A stretch of DNA of 64,000 bases from Spirodela intermedia (taxonomy: Eukaryota; Streptophyta; Magnoliopsida; Alismatales; Araceae): the NCBI GenBank assembly GCA_902729315.2, contig LR746272.1, positions 11,650,327 to 11,714,326 on the forward strand, given 5' to 3'. Of the stretch, positions 37,963-49,850 are shown in pieces (position 1 is the stretch's first letter; every line of letters starts with the position of its first letter). A model generated the notes under the pieces. The model saw only the letters and a list, made by a program, of their open reading frames with translations. It made no database searches and was not told where the DNA came from. Made by a program: the position numbers and the translations under genes.

Positions 37963-37997
<35 letters not shown>
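37963..37997 (-). repeat. (GA)n/(CT)n leader tract of the small conserved gene
   Basis: On the coding (minus) strand this is a CT tract between the TATAAG at 38048-38053 and the ATG at 37925, the same layout as in DGAT1 and MYB26. Confidence 0.85.
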
Positions 37998-38002
<5 letters not shown>

Positions 38003-38047
38003 AGGGGTGAGCGGGGATGAAGAGAGAGAGATGGGGATCGGCCGATA

Positions 38048-38053
38048 CTTATA
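38048..38053 (-). promoter_or_regulatory. TATA box of the small conserved gene
   Basis: TATAAG on the minus strand lies about 123 bp upstream of the ATG of the 73-residue protein. Confidence 0.5.
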
Positions 38054-38588
38054 CGGAGCTCGCCCTCGTCTGCTTTCCGCGTTGTTGGGCCTTTTCTTCG
38101 CGAGGTCGTCTTCCACGTCGTTTCTTGGCGTGGACGAATTCAACGACTAAGGATGGAGAATTACCCGATATGCCCTTGTAATCACATGGTCACCTACTGG
38201 GTCTTGAATGGACCGGACCGCGCCGTCTATAGACGAAAGCGATCATCTAGAAGGGCCGGACCGTAAAAGGGCATATCTTGGTCAAAAACACGTGGACGCG
38301 GGCTTCCCGCCCCGGTCAACACGAGTCAGAGGAATGAGTATTCCCTTTCTTTTTCTTTTTTTTTACACGCGTTAAATAGGACCGAAAATCAAGATTTAGC
38401 TAAATTTTAAATGGGCCCTTACAAAGTTAAATCGGGCCGGGTTGGTGGCGTCGAGGGTTCCGAAGCTACGACGGACCCAGGAGGTCCTTCGGTCGGCGCG
38501 TGCGTAGGACGGTCAAACGGGCCAAGATTCCCCGTTCAGACACGTCAAACGGATCCGGTTGACTGCTAGTCTCCTGATTCAGACGTGT

Positions 38589-38634
38589 CGCGCGCGCGCG
38601 TGTGTGTGTGTGTGCGTGAGAGAGAGAGAGAGAG
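38589..38634. repeat. compound (CG)n(TG)n(AG)n repeat
   Basis: Six CG units run into seven TG units, a CGTG break and then AG units. Alternating purine-pyrimidine DNA of this kind can adopt Z-DNA in vitro. Confidence 0.85.
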
Positions 38635-38968
38635 GCAACCAGTAGACAGAGAAAGTGAATTCGATTTATTTTTCTGGTGCGAGGAAGGCCAAAAAAATTG
38701 AGACACAGCTCTTGTTCTTTGCCTGTTTCAGACAGGAGAGCAAGAGAGTTCTTCCTCCGCCAGAGGAGACGAGTGCCGGATGAATTTACAGAAGTTTTAC
38801 AGACTGAATTCAGCACCGCCTGCCTCCCATAAGAAGGCGATAATGATCCGAAATAATGCCGGACCAAAATGAATGGTGGTTTCAGTCTCCCTCTCGGATT
38901 GCCGGACATTTAGAGGGCTTCAGTTCCTCCCGAGCTCTGACCAGAGGGCGCCGCCGCCGCCGGGTCAT

Positions 38969-41412
38969 TCATCTCTGTTTTGGCGTGGGCAGCGTGAGGT
39001 TGACTCTGGGGCTGGGGAAACCCATGTAGGCGAGTCTCGGGGACAGTCTCACGCGGGGACTGGGGCGGGGCGAAGGGACCGGGCCCTTGCTCCATCCCGG
39101 CGAGGGCACGAGCCTCGGGGAGAGGTTGACCTGCTCGAGAGCCTTGATCTGGAGGTCAACGGGGTATTCCCTCACGCAGCTGATGCGAATCCCTGTGCCG
39201 GTGCTCCACTTGCAGGACAGCCGCTGTCCGAGCTCGAATTGCGGCGCAAAATCTGCCGCGACGGCGGCGGGCTCCGCCAGAGCGTCGTCCACCGCCGGTA
39301 GCTTGATCTCCTCGACGCTCTCCGCCTTTCCCAACGATGGGTGATCGTCGTCGTCCACGGAACATCTCTGAAAGTCAAGGCCATTCGATCGAAATCAGGA
39401 TTTATCCAACGAGAAGAAATGGTTCTTCCGGCGAAGCCTGGTTATTTTACGGAGGGTTTACCTTCACATTGGTGAGATCCACGTTGTTGTCGGCCAGGAA
39501 GCTGAGGAATTCCTTGAAGTTCTCCTCTGTCGGGAGGTAATGCCCACTGTACGGCCATATTGCCTGGAGAAGAAGTAGAAGGAGTTGGCCTTTAGTTCCT
39601 CCCCTCCAATTCACGAGCAGGCCAGGGAATGGAGAGGAGAGATGAGCGAGCGGATTCACACCTTTAGGACGCCCTTCGTCGCCACCAACCTCCCGGCGGA
39701 GGTCGTCGCCCCCCCGGCGAGGAAGCTCGAGTGCTGAAATTTACCCTTCATCTTCTGCAACCACGAAACAATTGCACACGATCGTAAGAGGGGTTGATCA
39801 GGATGGAGTTCTTGGCTAGAGAGAGAAAGAAAGAGAGGACGGGATCTGGTCTAAGAGCTGGGTCAAAAACAGGCGTTGGGCGGCGCTCACCTGTCCGACA
39901 TACAGTTTCCTCGACGTGCTGAGAACGAAGATCCACTTGGACCCTTCGATGGTGTCCACAGGCGTCTCGGTCTGCTTGTAGAGGAGCTTCCCGTTCTCGA
40001 CGACGACCTCGTAGGCTTCTCTCTCCTTCTGCAGGAACAGCGCTGCTCAGATTCCGCAAAGCTCGGACGATGCATTGAGATTTTTTCCGCGGTCATCTTT
40101 AATGGCGAGAAGAACAAACCTGGCCCAGGTACTTGATGCACTGTTGGTGGAGCTTGCTCCTCGGGCACTTCTCCAGGTTCACGTCCTTGCCGTCTCCCAC
40201 GTCAAGCCTGGATTTCATACCAAGGGGAAAATTACAGCCATGAGCTTCAAGAACTCTGGAGAACACGATCAGGGTCTGAACCAGAAGAAGGGTAAGAACA
40301 GGTGATCTACCAGAAGAAGAAAGGCTGGCTACTCTCGCTGTCGAACCAGATGTCGTAATAGATGTGGAGATTGTGCCCATACCGATGCCGCGGGTCAATC
40401 TGCAGAGATCCCAAGGAAATGATCCATATCAGATCAGAGACTCTGCATGAAACGAATCTATGGCGGATGGATCGGCGATGAGGAAGGCAGTAGATGTGAG
40501 GAGATTACTCACAGCTTCGAGCCAGTGCTGGAGGGCGAGCTTCTGGGCTTTCTCGTCCTTGGACAGACCCTTCCCGACCTGCAGATCCACGAGATGAACC
40601 AGCGTGAGCGTCTTGGATCAGAAATCGCGAAGAACGAGATCGGTAGCAGGAGCAGTGATCGATCTTCCCGCTCTTCTCATCTTTCGGTTACCTTCGCGGC
40701 CTTTGTGCGCGCGCGCGCCCACCGAGAAATCGCCGTCTGTGGCTTATCGTCGTTGAAGAAGGAGATCGAGCTCCGCTTCAGGGATGCGAAGTCCAGCGCC
40801 TTCCACCTTTAAATCGATACGGAGAGGGACATCAGTGCGGGGAAGAAGGACTACTGATCGGTTATGGTCCTGAAGATAAGGGACGGGATCGTACCAGAGC
40901 TCCTCGACGACCACCGCGCAATCTGCGAGGTTTCTCCGGGTCCTGTAGCTCTTGTAGACCTTCTGGAGCTTAACGGCGGCGGCGTCGAGCTCACAGAGAG
41001 GCCGTGGGGAGGAAAACCCGAGGGGGCTCCTCGCCGCCTTCAAGTCGTGGTCTCCCTCTCCATTGGAGAATCTGAGGTCTACGGAGGCCGATCTCTCGCT
41101 GCCGCCGGGCTGTTGCTGCTGCGGCTTCTCCGGGGCGGGGGCGGCGGCGCTGTTCTCTACGCCGGCCTTCTCTTCTTCCCAGCATTTGAAGCTCAGCGAC
41201 GGCTCCAAGACCTTCTTGGTCGATCCCCTAGGGGTGAACATGGTTTCGATGTTCATCCTTTGGATGGTGAGGGATTTCAGAGTCATCTTCACGCTGTTCT
41301 CATTGAAGCTCAGGGATTTGACGATGCCGCCGTCTGCATCTACCAGCCCGGCGATCTTGTTCCTCAGGATCTCCGTCCACGCCGATGTGAGCAGGGAGAG
41401 GGACAAACCCAT
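38969..41412 (-). CDS. IQM-type calmodulin-binding protein with an apparent frameshift
   Basis: IQM proteins carry one IQ motif and bind calmodulin without needing calcium; Arabidopsis members act in stomatal movement, stress and jasmonate responses. Exons 40895-41412, 40692-40806, 40513-40578, 40311-40399, 40120-40207, 39891-40028, 39662-39755, 39462-39563 and 38969-39367 have GT-AG borders. Seen: [20 protein letters not shown], the IQ region [97 protein letters not shown] and LTNVKRCSVDDD. Exon 7 is 94 bases where 93 are needed: after HSSFL the family frame (GGATT-AGRLV) continues only after one base is skipped near 39718-39721. Without that change the protein is truncated or altered after about 350 residues; with it the length is about 535. 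Confidence 0.88.
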
Positions 41413-41606
41413 AGAACGGCGGCCCTCCTCTTCTTCTGAGTCTTCTGCCAGTCACGTATTGAACAGGAGATGGGTGGAAGGAGAAGAAGAAAAGATGGAA
41501 AACTTTTGATCCTCCTGCTCTCCCTCACCTCGTCCGGAGCGGCGTTAGAGAGAGAAAGCTCTGTGGAAGGTCGGATGAATGCCCAGCTAGGTGTTGGCGC
41601 CTCCTG

Positions 41607-41613
41607 ATTTATA
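41607..41613 (-). promoter_or_regulatory. TATA box of the IQM gene
   Basis: TATAAAT on the minus strand lies about 195 bp upstream of the IQM ATG. Confidence 0.5.
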
Positions 41614-41789
41614 CCGCAAAGAATCCAATGTGCGTGCAACCCGGGCGGGTAGACCCACGTTAATTAGGAATCGAATGGCGAGCTTTGACGGGGAGACTGC
41701 AGCGGTCAACGCCCCCCCCCCCCTCCCCTTCTCCCCCTTTACCCACGGTGGGGAAGTCGCGCTTTTGATCCATTCAACACCCCCCCACC

Positions 41790-41820
<31 letters not shown>

Positions 41821-43153
41821 CGGGTCTTCTTCCGCAGTCAAAATATGGTAGCTCTGGATCGTTTCGCGGTTCTACGGACTTTTCGTCTTCTACAGCTTGG
41901 GTGACGTCATGGTCTCTCTCTCTCTAACTCTCTGTATCTCTATCTCTCTACAGCTCTCTCTTCCTCTCACTCTCTCTGTATCTCTCTCTCTATCTCTCTG
42001 TGAAAAGGCTGCACGGTGGTTACGTCTGTGGTTCTGCACAGAAGAGTCTACGTTGTGACACGTGTGGATAAGGTTAGTGAAGAGGAAGTCTTCGATACGT
42101 CATCTATTGACCGTCATATCTGCGTAAGGACGACGTTCATGTGACGTATCGATCACGCTACGTGGCGGCAGATGACGCAGAGCAGAGAGAGTCTGAGCGG
42201 CTGTTGCTGATGCGTTGCCACGTGTCAAATCTCCGTCAACCCTCCTAAGCTGGTCGCGTCGGGGTTACGGCGGCGCCGCCTCTAAGAGTGCGGCGTTTGC
42301 CTACTAACAGAGAAGGCCGCTGGAAGCTTCTTTCTTGGACCGCCGCCCCCCAAAAACCCGCCACGCTTGTTGGCAGCAGCTCGACCAATTAAAGAAGAGG
42401 GATAGGACACGTAGACTCCACCAGTGGGTGGGAGCAGTTCTGGCAATGCTCCCCCGACTCGCTCTCGGCGCAACGTTGACCCGTTGTCCCCTGCCCGTCT
42501 CGGGCGCGTTCTTAGCCGTGGGGACAGGGACGGGGAACGCCGGCGGAAAATATGTACTCCGCCCTTGGGGGGGTGCAGGGGAGCATGGCGGCCACCGCGT
42601 TGACTTGACTCACGTCACAGCTGAAAAAATCCAGCCCGTGCGCTCAGGAAGGGGTACGACGGTCAAAGATAAAGCGCAGTTCCGGCGCGCGTGGCAGACG
42701 TAAAAATCCTGCATCATTGTGACTCAACATGGGTCCGTATAGAGAATCAACGTTGAATTCGGCACGTGCATGATCCCCGTGTCAAGACTCCAAATGGGTC
42801 AAGTCAATAACTACGGCCCAGTACGGTTCCTGTTTTAATAGGCCGAGGAACAGGATCGAGGTGGGGCCCATACGGGCTCTCAAAAAGGGCAGTATACGGG
42901 CCTGGAGATATGCGGCCTGAAATGTTTTTCAAACTCGCTCGATATGGGCCGAAGTCGGATCAATCGTAGCCGTCCATTTCGTAGGGCCATCACTTGACGC
43001 GGTATGAGGAGGATCTACTGATCTGACGGGTGAATCGTGGGATGTGAGAACAACAGCTGGTGGCTCCATATCTGATTTTCTTCGTCTTTCCAAATCCAGC
43101 GTTCTTTCTCCCATCCGCGTGAGGCAGTCGGAAAGGCGGTGGAACAGAGGACA

Positions 43154-43176
43154 GGGAGGGAGGGAGGGAGGGAAGG
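43154..43176 (+). repeat. GGGA tandem repeat, G-quadruplex-capable
   Basis: Five GGG runs spaced by single A bases form a textbook G4 pattern on the plus strand, about 510 bp upstream of the CoA carrier start. Confidence 0.75.
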
Positions 43177-43686
43177 CGGGGACGAAGTCCTGAGGGAGGG
43201 GGGGACTCCGTGCCTGCACTACTCTCGCTTCCCACCCTCCTCTGCCTGGGGCTTACGCCTGTTGTTTTTCTCGTCCTCTGCATCGGTAGGATGGTGTGAG
43301 ATCCACAGAGCGGCGATTTCCCTCTCGCCCTCGCCCGATCTGCTTCTTTTCTGCGTCCTCAATTCTTCTTTCGATATTGATAACGGAGTGCCGTTGATAT
43401 CCATCATACGAGTTGCGTCTCCGCGCTTGATGTATCATTTCCTATCCAAGTCCACCTCGGGTTCGAACGGAGCCCGACCAGTGTTTCTTCGAGTCAATTC
43501 AGCCCTCGCTCTCCGTCAATTGCTTCAGAAGGCGGACTTCTCCTTCTGCCTCCCGAGAGAAAGATGGGATAAGGAATTCGCCAAACTGCAGAACGGGTAA
43601 ACAGTTTCTGGCCTGTGCGGTTCCCGACATTGGGTTTGCTTTGGTATCTTCCCTTCTGTGGTTCACAAATTTCCGTAACGGGAGAG

Positions 43687-46600
43687 ATGGGGTCATCCCA
43701 AGGATCCACGCTGACGAAGTCACCCAGTGCTACGGCGGCGGCGGCGAATATGGATGTGCATTTGGTGGATCTGCTTCCGATCTTTGTCAGAGAGCTCATT
43801 GCTGGGGGAGCGGCAGGTGCGTGTTCAAAGACGGCTGTTGCTCCCTTGGAACGGGTTAAAATACTCCTACAGGTTGGTGGGCAATTCATCGACATATTTA
43901 GTAATGTCGTTCTCCTTCCGGGATATTATGTACTGAGGATTGGGGTTTGATTCTCATGCGGTAAACATGATGAACCTATTTTCTGCTATGGTGATTTATC
44001 TCTACTCCAATCTTAACATCTAATCGTAAACTTGATTTGTCCTTTGGGAGCTTCTTTTGGAAAACTATTGCTCTCCATGTGATAATCGTATTTTCCTAGA
44101 ATGCCAGTCCATTTTCCTTGGCTGTCACCATCAATTTCTTATGCTACGTTAAGTATTTTCGCGAAATCTGTAAGAAAATTCTGGCTAGATCAGGAAATGC
44201 TGCTCCTAGTAATCATGAGCTTGAATTATATCCACTTTCCTCCTGCTCCTTTGATCTCTTGCTTTCAACCGGAGTGTATGCATATTATAGAATTATTTTA
44301 TATATTTCTATGCATATTCTTATGAGGAATGCCAATTGGCATTTGACGTTGCATGAAACTTATTTGCATATGCAGTTTCCTTGTAAGGTAGTATATAGAA
44401 AAAATTTTCTTAACATAGATTACTCGGAGCATTGCCTTTTCTTGAATGGAAGATTGATTGCTCACCAAAAAATCCCCATTCTGCCAAAAAAATCCAACGC
44501 TCATTTATTTTGTTACTAGTATTAAAGGGAGGGGCTTTTCATAATTTCAACATTTGCTCAGGTTTAAGTGTAGTTGAATTAAACCAATGTGAGTTAGAGA
44601 GTATTAGCAAGTTTATAGTATTACCATGTAATAGATATGCACGTAACAACGAAATTGTAACAAAATTTGTTATGGTGTAATGTAAGCAAATACATTTCTT
44701 TTGAGGAGAATCCAGTACCTTTATCACACCTCATAAATTTCTCCTACTCTTTTTTATGGTGTGATCTATGGGGGTCTTGGAAAAGGTACAAAGAGATATT
44801 ATACATGCTGTCTTAATGGCGGAATGGTGTAAGGGTCATAAAAATATTGGAAGATGCGAACGTTACTTGGACTGCCGAGTACTTAAAACTAAAGAAATAT
44901 ATCCAGCTAAATTTCATTGATTGTGAGATTTATTTAACAGCAACCCTGCTTTGAGCTTTGATACAGATTGGAGGAAGATTCTGTGTTGGAGAATATAATG
45001 TGTAAGTCTGTGTAAGATGGATACATCATTGTAAAGTAGAGGCTGTACAATGCGGCTTCTTGTGGATTAAATAATGTGTTCAAATTATAACTTATAGAGT
45101 CGATGCATGTGGTGAATTGATCTGCTCAACGACTTCATTAGTTTGTTCGTTGATCGATTGAAGACAGAGGCATTCTGATTAGAATTATAAACGATTGCCT
45201 TCATAACACATTTACTGAGTGGCATTCTATGCCAGCTTTTTCATTATTATTTGTGAACGGATTTGAGAATGCCATTACTCAGTACAAAGCATGACGTCAT
45301 CATGTGCGAGTATTTCTGGTGTAATTTGAATTATCTTGTTGGTTATAATATGATGCAGCAGGCTGACAATTACAGGTGATGAATTTGGACAGGAAAGGAT
45401 AAATGTGGCAGTGTTCTGTCATATTCTTATATTGCCTTCACATTTTAATAGGTTTTTGTTGTTGACTATTTCACATTATCATGCAATCAACGTTTTTGTT
45501 GTGTGATCATTTCAATCAATTCATTCTCTTCATCATCATCTGTGTGTGTTGTATGGTCTTTTTTTTTTTCCATTTCCGGTATTAGTTTTCATTGACATTA
45601 TTTTATTTTATTACTAGACAAGGACTCAAGTGTTTCGCTCTCTTAGCATAGTCCAATCCCTAAGGAAAATAAGGGAACATGATGGCCTTGTGGGATTCTA
45701 CAAGTAAGTCTTGAAGTATTGATCACCACTAGTACCTTTATGTTAAATCTTGGCATATTTCGCTTGATTTTTTGCTCTGAATGGCAGAGGAAATGGTGCA
45801 AGTGTGCTTCGTATTGTCCCGTATGCAGCATTACACTTTATGGCATATGAGCAGTACCGTTGCTGGATCTTGGCCAATTGTTCATCCCTGGGTACAGGAC
45901 CTTTTGTTGATCTGTTAGCTGGTTCGGCAGCCGGAGGGACTGCTGTTTTGTGCACGTATCCACTTGATCTGGCCCGGACAAAACTTGCTTATCAGGTCAG
46001 ATGCGCTATATCTTTTTTGAATGTCAATTTATTTGTGTCTTCTTTGCTGGCTTGTTGTGTGATTTTGTGTCTTTTTCGTTCTCACTGTGGTTTATGATTT
46101 GTTATTGTTTCATTGATTTGAGTGTCATATAAAACTTTGAACAATATTTCTGACTGTTTGACAGAGAGGCTATCTAAGTTCGTTTACTGAAAGTTAAATT
46201 ATCGTCATTGGCTGTGGCCGATCTTAATTTTGTCGCTCTAGGTACATTGTATATCTGACAAGGTAACGTAATGTTAATACTTTTAACATCTAAGTCTTCT
46301 CCCTCTTAAGAAAAAGAAATCAGTCCTAAGGTTCCTTCAGCGTACGTTTCACCTCTTTTTTTATTGATTTTCGTTTCTCTTTTCTAGTTTTTGCTTCTTT
46401 TTCATGGAATGATTTGTGCTTTACTGGAAGGGTTGTGATCAGCAGGGTTTAACCAGATGATGAGGCTGATTTTTCCATCTTGATTTATTCATTTATTTAT
46501 TTTTGGTTGTGATGAGATTAGACCATTTTCGAGACAGTCTGATGGGATTGGCCGCCCTGAGTGCGAAGAAAAGATATACTGCTAGACTCAGTCTCCCGGA

Positions 46601-48166
46601 ATAACTGGCAACAAAGTTATAAACTGGATAAATTGAAATGAAAAGGAGACGTTTCCAATTCCTCGAAATCCTGGTTCAATGTGCCCTCTTCGTTGGGTTG
46701 CTGCTCTAAAAAACCAAGTTAAACGGGCGGAAGAAACCATCTCCAAGAATAAAATTCTAATTTGAAACCAGTAAGTGCGGTGTAGTGATTCTGAATCACC
46801 CGCACCTCCCAAGGTGACCATCGAGAATTCTCATTAGCCTTAGTTAATTGAAACTCTTGTGCTGAGGTACGTTTTTCCTACTTGAAGGAATCCTTTGGGA
46901 TCCGTAGCAGTGATTCTTGAAGGCTGTTGAGCGTGCCCTTTAGATTTTTTTTCAGTCTTTGCATTCTTCATCCATTACTAATGTTCTAGTGTCAAATTGC
47001 ATCAATTAATCTATGATTCCTGTTAGTAATCTAATCACACATTTCATATAGTGCAATTAGGACCAGCTAAAATCCACTTTATCATGCAGTGATGGCTGAT
47101 GCTTTTCATGGTGGCATATGAGATATAGATGAAGTTTTGCCAATGATCAAAGCTTACTTCACATCTTGCCATCAGTTGCAATGTGTTGCCACATTTGGAC
47201 TAAAAGTTTGACCGATGGGTTGCATGGTCAATATACTCTTTCTTGTCAAATCTAGGTGAGAGAGGTGGGATCCAAGTCTCCCATTGTCACAAGCAGATTG
47301 AGCGGGGGACAATCGTACAACGGAATAAGAGATGTTTTTAAGTCTGTGTACATGGAAGGAGGCATACGTTCTCTCTATCGTGGGATTGGTACAGATCTCA
47401 CCTCTTCTTCTCCCTTATCCTTACCGTTCCATGGTTGACTAAGTGCCCGATTGCTATCATCCGCTATGCGGCGGTTCATCTGCATCAACGCTGACTTCAA
47501 CCCTGTCGCCTCATTTAGGTCCAACTCTCATCGGTATCCTCCCATATGCCGGTCTGAAATTCTACATATACGAGGAGCTCAAGGCTCAGGTTCCCGAGGA
47601 GCACCACGATTCTGTGATTCTGCGTCTATCTTGCGGGGCCTTGGCTGGCCTCTTTGGGCAGACGTTGACCTACCCGTTGGATGTGGTTCGGAGACAGATG
47701 CAGGTAATTCGCCATCTTCAGATGTTGACCTACCCATATTCTGATCCCGTGCATGCTCGTTGACTCCGCGGAAAAACTCCAGGTGCAGAGCCATCGGAAA
47801 GTGTCGGCCCCCGAGAATGATCCCAGGATCAGGAGCACAATGCAGGGGCTCGCCACCATCATCCGGAGTCAAGGGTTTAGGCAACTATTTGCTGGGCTAA
47901 GCCTGAACTATCTGAAGGTACGTGATTTCCGAAACCAGCAAGATAAATCGAAAAATTTGCCTGCCCACGTTGGCAAATACCAGCAAGATCGAGTTGACCT
48001 GTTTATACACGAATGATGAGCTCTGCTGACTGATCTCCCTGGTTATTCGTCAACGCAGGTGGTGCCCTCCGCCGCCATCGGGTTCACTGCCTACGACAAG
48101 ATGAAGGCCCTCCTGCGGGTGCCCCCCAGGGAAAGGCCCCCCCGCTCCACGTCCCCGGTGAATTGA
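43687..48166 (+). CDS. mitochondrial coenzyme A transporter (CoAc-type carrier)
   Basis: This is a member of the mitochondrial carrier (SLC25) family in the inner membrane, closest to Arabidopsis CoAc1/CoAc2, which import coenzyme A into the matrix. Exons 43687-43872, 45618-45703, 45788-45995, 47256-47388, 47519-47703, 47783-47917 and 48059-48166 are in phase and give 346 residues. The start [10 protein letters not shown] is identical to the start I recall for CoAc1. Three carrier signatures are present: [24 protein letters not shown] and [11 protein letters not shown], each starting a repeat of two membrane helices. Other conserved pieces are [55 protein letters not shown] and [20 protein letters not shown]. 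Intron 1 is about 1.7 kb. The stop lies only 74 bp from the stop of the convergent EPFL gene. Confidence 0.95.
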
Positions 48167-48240
48167 CTAACTGCTGTTCTTTGTGCGATGGAGGGAGGGC
48201 TCTCTACAGATGGATGGTCGGAGAGAGGGCAGCGCCGCCG

Positions 48241-48741
48241 TCAGGGGTTGTAGAAGGAGGAGCCGCACTGGCACTTCCAACCCTCGGGCTCGTAGTTGGC
48301 GTACTGCAACTGCGCGCGCGCCGCTGCGGCCGGCACCTGGACGGGCGCGCAAGGCAGGCAGGCCCCGCACTTGCGCCGGCAGCTCGGTGGGCTCGACCCC
48401 AGCGCCTCCGTCCCCCCCAGCCCTCGTTCCGTTGCCTTCTTCATTCATGCATGGGAAAAATTATAAGAGAAAGAAAAACCGGTGGATTTAACGAGAGAGA
48501 GAGAGAGAGAGAGGACCTGGTGGGCTTCCAAGGAGATGGCGAGAGGTCGGCCTGTGGAATGCTGGGCAGCGAGGGTCAGTGGGAAGGAAAGTATCTCAAA
48601 GGAGGGTAAGAAGAGGGCTGGTGGTGATGACTTACCGAGGAGCAGCGGTGGCGCCGCCGCTGCAGGTTCCGCATTGAGGATTTGGGAGGCGGCGAGCAGG
48701 AGGACCGGCCAGGCGGCGAGTAGGCGTGCCTCGTGGCTCAT
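48241..48741 (-). CDS. EPIDERMAL PATTERNING FACTOR-like secreted peptide (EPFL)
   Basis: EPFL genes code for small secreted cysteine-rich peptides recognised by ERECTA-family receptors, controlling stomata, organ growth or vasculature. Exons 48636-48741, 48517-48551 and 48241-48438 close in phase and give 112 residues. Exon 1 encodes a signal peptide with a hydrophobic core (MSHEARLLAAWPVLLLAASQ). The mature C-terminal domain GSSPPSCRRKCGACLPCAPV...YEPEGWKCQCGSSFYNP has the six family cysteines and the conserved GS.PP.C and C.CG....NP pattern. The ending resembles EPFL4/5, but the neighbouring L34m and MYB26 suggest EPFL3, so I give no number. The middle exon is the weakest part: its donor GTCCTC is not strong. 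A TATAAG lies upstream at 48848-48853. The gene is convergent with the CoA carrier. Confidence 0.88.
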
Positions 48742-49254
48742 TACGGCGACGCGATGGGGCGGAGGGAGGGGGTTGTTAGTGTGGGAGCGTCGCCGGGGGT
48801 TAGGGAGACGAACTTCTGTGCAGGAGTAAGGGGAAAAGCCCCCCTTTCTTATAGCATGGGCCGCCCTCAAGACTCTCTCTCTCTCTCTCTCCCCCTCTCC
48901 AGCTTCCCTCCGGATCACATCCTTCGTCGTACTTCGTTCTTAGGACACGACTGTCCTCCAGTTTGAGGCTTAGAAGGAGAGAGAGAGAGAGAGATAGAGA
49001 GAGATACAAGTTAATGCCGGGAGAAATGTTTAGGGTGCCTTGACTGCAGCGCCGGGGATGGAGTTCCCAACAAGGTGTGGAAGCCCAGAGACTGCCCGTC
49101 AGTCAAACTGGAGACGACGGTGATTTTGCATGACCAGTTTGACCTTCCCTCTTCTCCTAGCAGCGCCGCTGACGTCAATCCCCCGACCCAGTCCTCAAAG
49201 GCCGCACCTTTCCGACCGCCTCCCCCCCCCCCTGAGCAACAGCGGACAGAGAAC

Positions 49255-49285
<31 letters not shown>

Positions 49286-49610
49286 CGAGGAATGATGTAA
49301 CCTCTGATGGAGACCAGACGATTTCCAGTGGCTCGATGGGAACGAGGCATGACTGGAGATTAATTCCGGGGATCTCCTCCTCGTACAGGAGAGGGGAGAG
49401 AGGGAGAGAGTGAGGGACTCCCCGTGCCGGGTATTTTCACCCTTACCCGCCGTGCCACGACGACGCAGCCGGAGAGCGCCACCGCGACGCCGCCGGCTGC
49501 CCCCCATGCTCTCGGACTCGCCCGAGCAACAGGCACCAGCAGAAAATACACACTACATACACCACCGCAATAGATGACTCATAACATATATAGTACGTGC
49601 ATCAAGAGTG
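48742..49610. other. EPFL promoter and downstream flank of the 49.6 kb small gene
   Basis: This holds the EPFL TATA, CT tracts at 48872-48891 and GA tracts at 48976-48994 and 49256-49281. The overlapping short frames are translated dinucleotide repeats. No gene is seen. Confidence 0.5.
48848..48853 (-). promoter_or_regulatory. TATA box of the EPFL gene
   Basis: TATAAG on the minus strand lies about 107 bp upstream of the EPFL ATG, with a CT tract just beyond it. Confidence 0.55.
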
Positions 49611-49850
49611 TCACTCTCTCACTCTGTCCCCCGTCGTCATCCAGGAGGAGCAGAACTTGCTCAAGCTCTCACCGAGAAAACCCCAGAAGCCGCCTTCCCC
49701 CCCGCCGGTCTGCTCGCGGTGCGCCACCTTCCCCTGCTTCCGCTCAAGAATTGTGTGGACAAGGGCCTCCATCTCCTCTCTAGCTCGTTCAAGCACCCGG
49801 GGCCCCCTGGCCCGGCCGACCCGAGCCTCCTCGCCCATCCCGTGGGTCAT
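49611..49850 (-). CDS. possible small plant protein (last exon or single exon)
   Basis: A minus-strand frame of 79 codons starts MTHGMGEEARVGRARGPRVL and contains an amphipathic ERAREEMEALVHTILERKQ helix, a low-complexity GGGEGG link and GFWGFLGESLSKFCSSW. It reminds me of uncharacterised plant proteins with a THGM....GP.V.ERAKEEIEALV and GFW..LG..LEK.CSPW pattern. An in-frame TAG directly precedes the ATG, and it also works as a splice acceptor. The gene may therefore be a last exon whose upstream exon I could not find, or a short complete gene. Function is unknown. Confidence 0.4.
   Translation of the reverse strand: MTHGMGEEARVGRARGPRVLERAREEMEALVHTILERKQGKVAHREQTGGGEGGFWGFLGESLSKFCSSWMTTGDRVRE

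Larger units (their letters stand above)
37926..38968. other. promoter of the small conserved gene and IQM 3' flank
   Basis: The left side is the small gene's promoter, including TATA and GA tract. The right side must hold the IQM 3' UTR. Between them is a compound dinucleotide repeat at 38589-38634. The minus-strand frame at 38466-38909 is not recognised and spans that repeat. Confidence 0.5.
41413..43686. other. divergent intergenic region between IQM and the CoA carrier
   Basis: The IQM TATA is at 41607-41613, with CT tracts at 41796-41820 and scattered CTCTGTAT-type repeats to about 42000. The middle holds several ACGT and CACGTG-like cores and CCACGTGT. A G-run repeat sits at 43154-43176. 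The plus-strand frame from 43139 may be part of the carrier leader. I see no coding gene. Confidence 0.5.
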
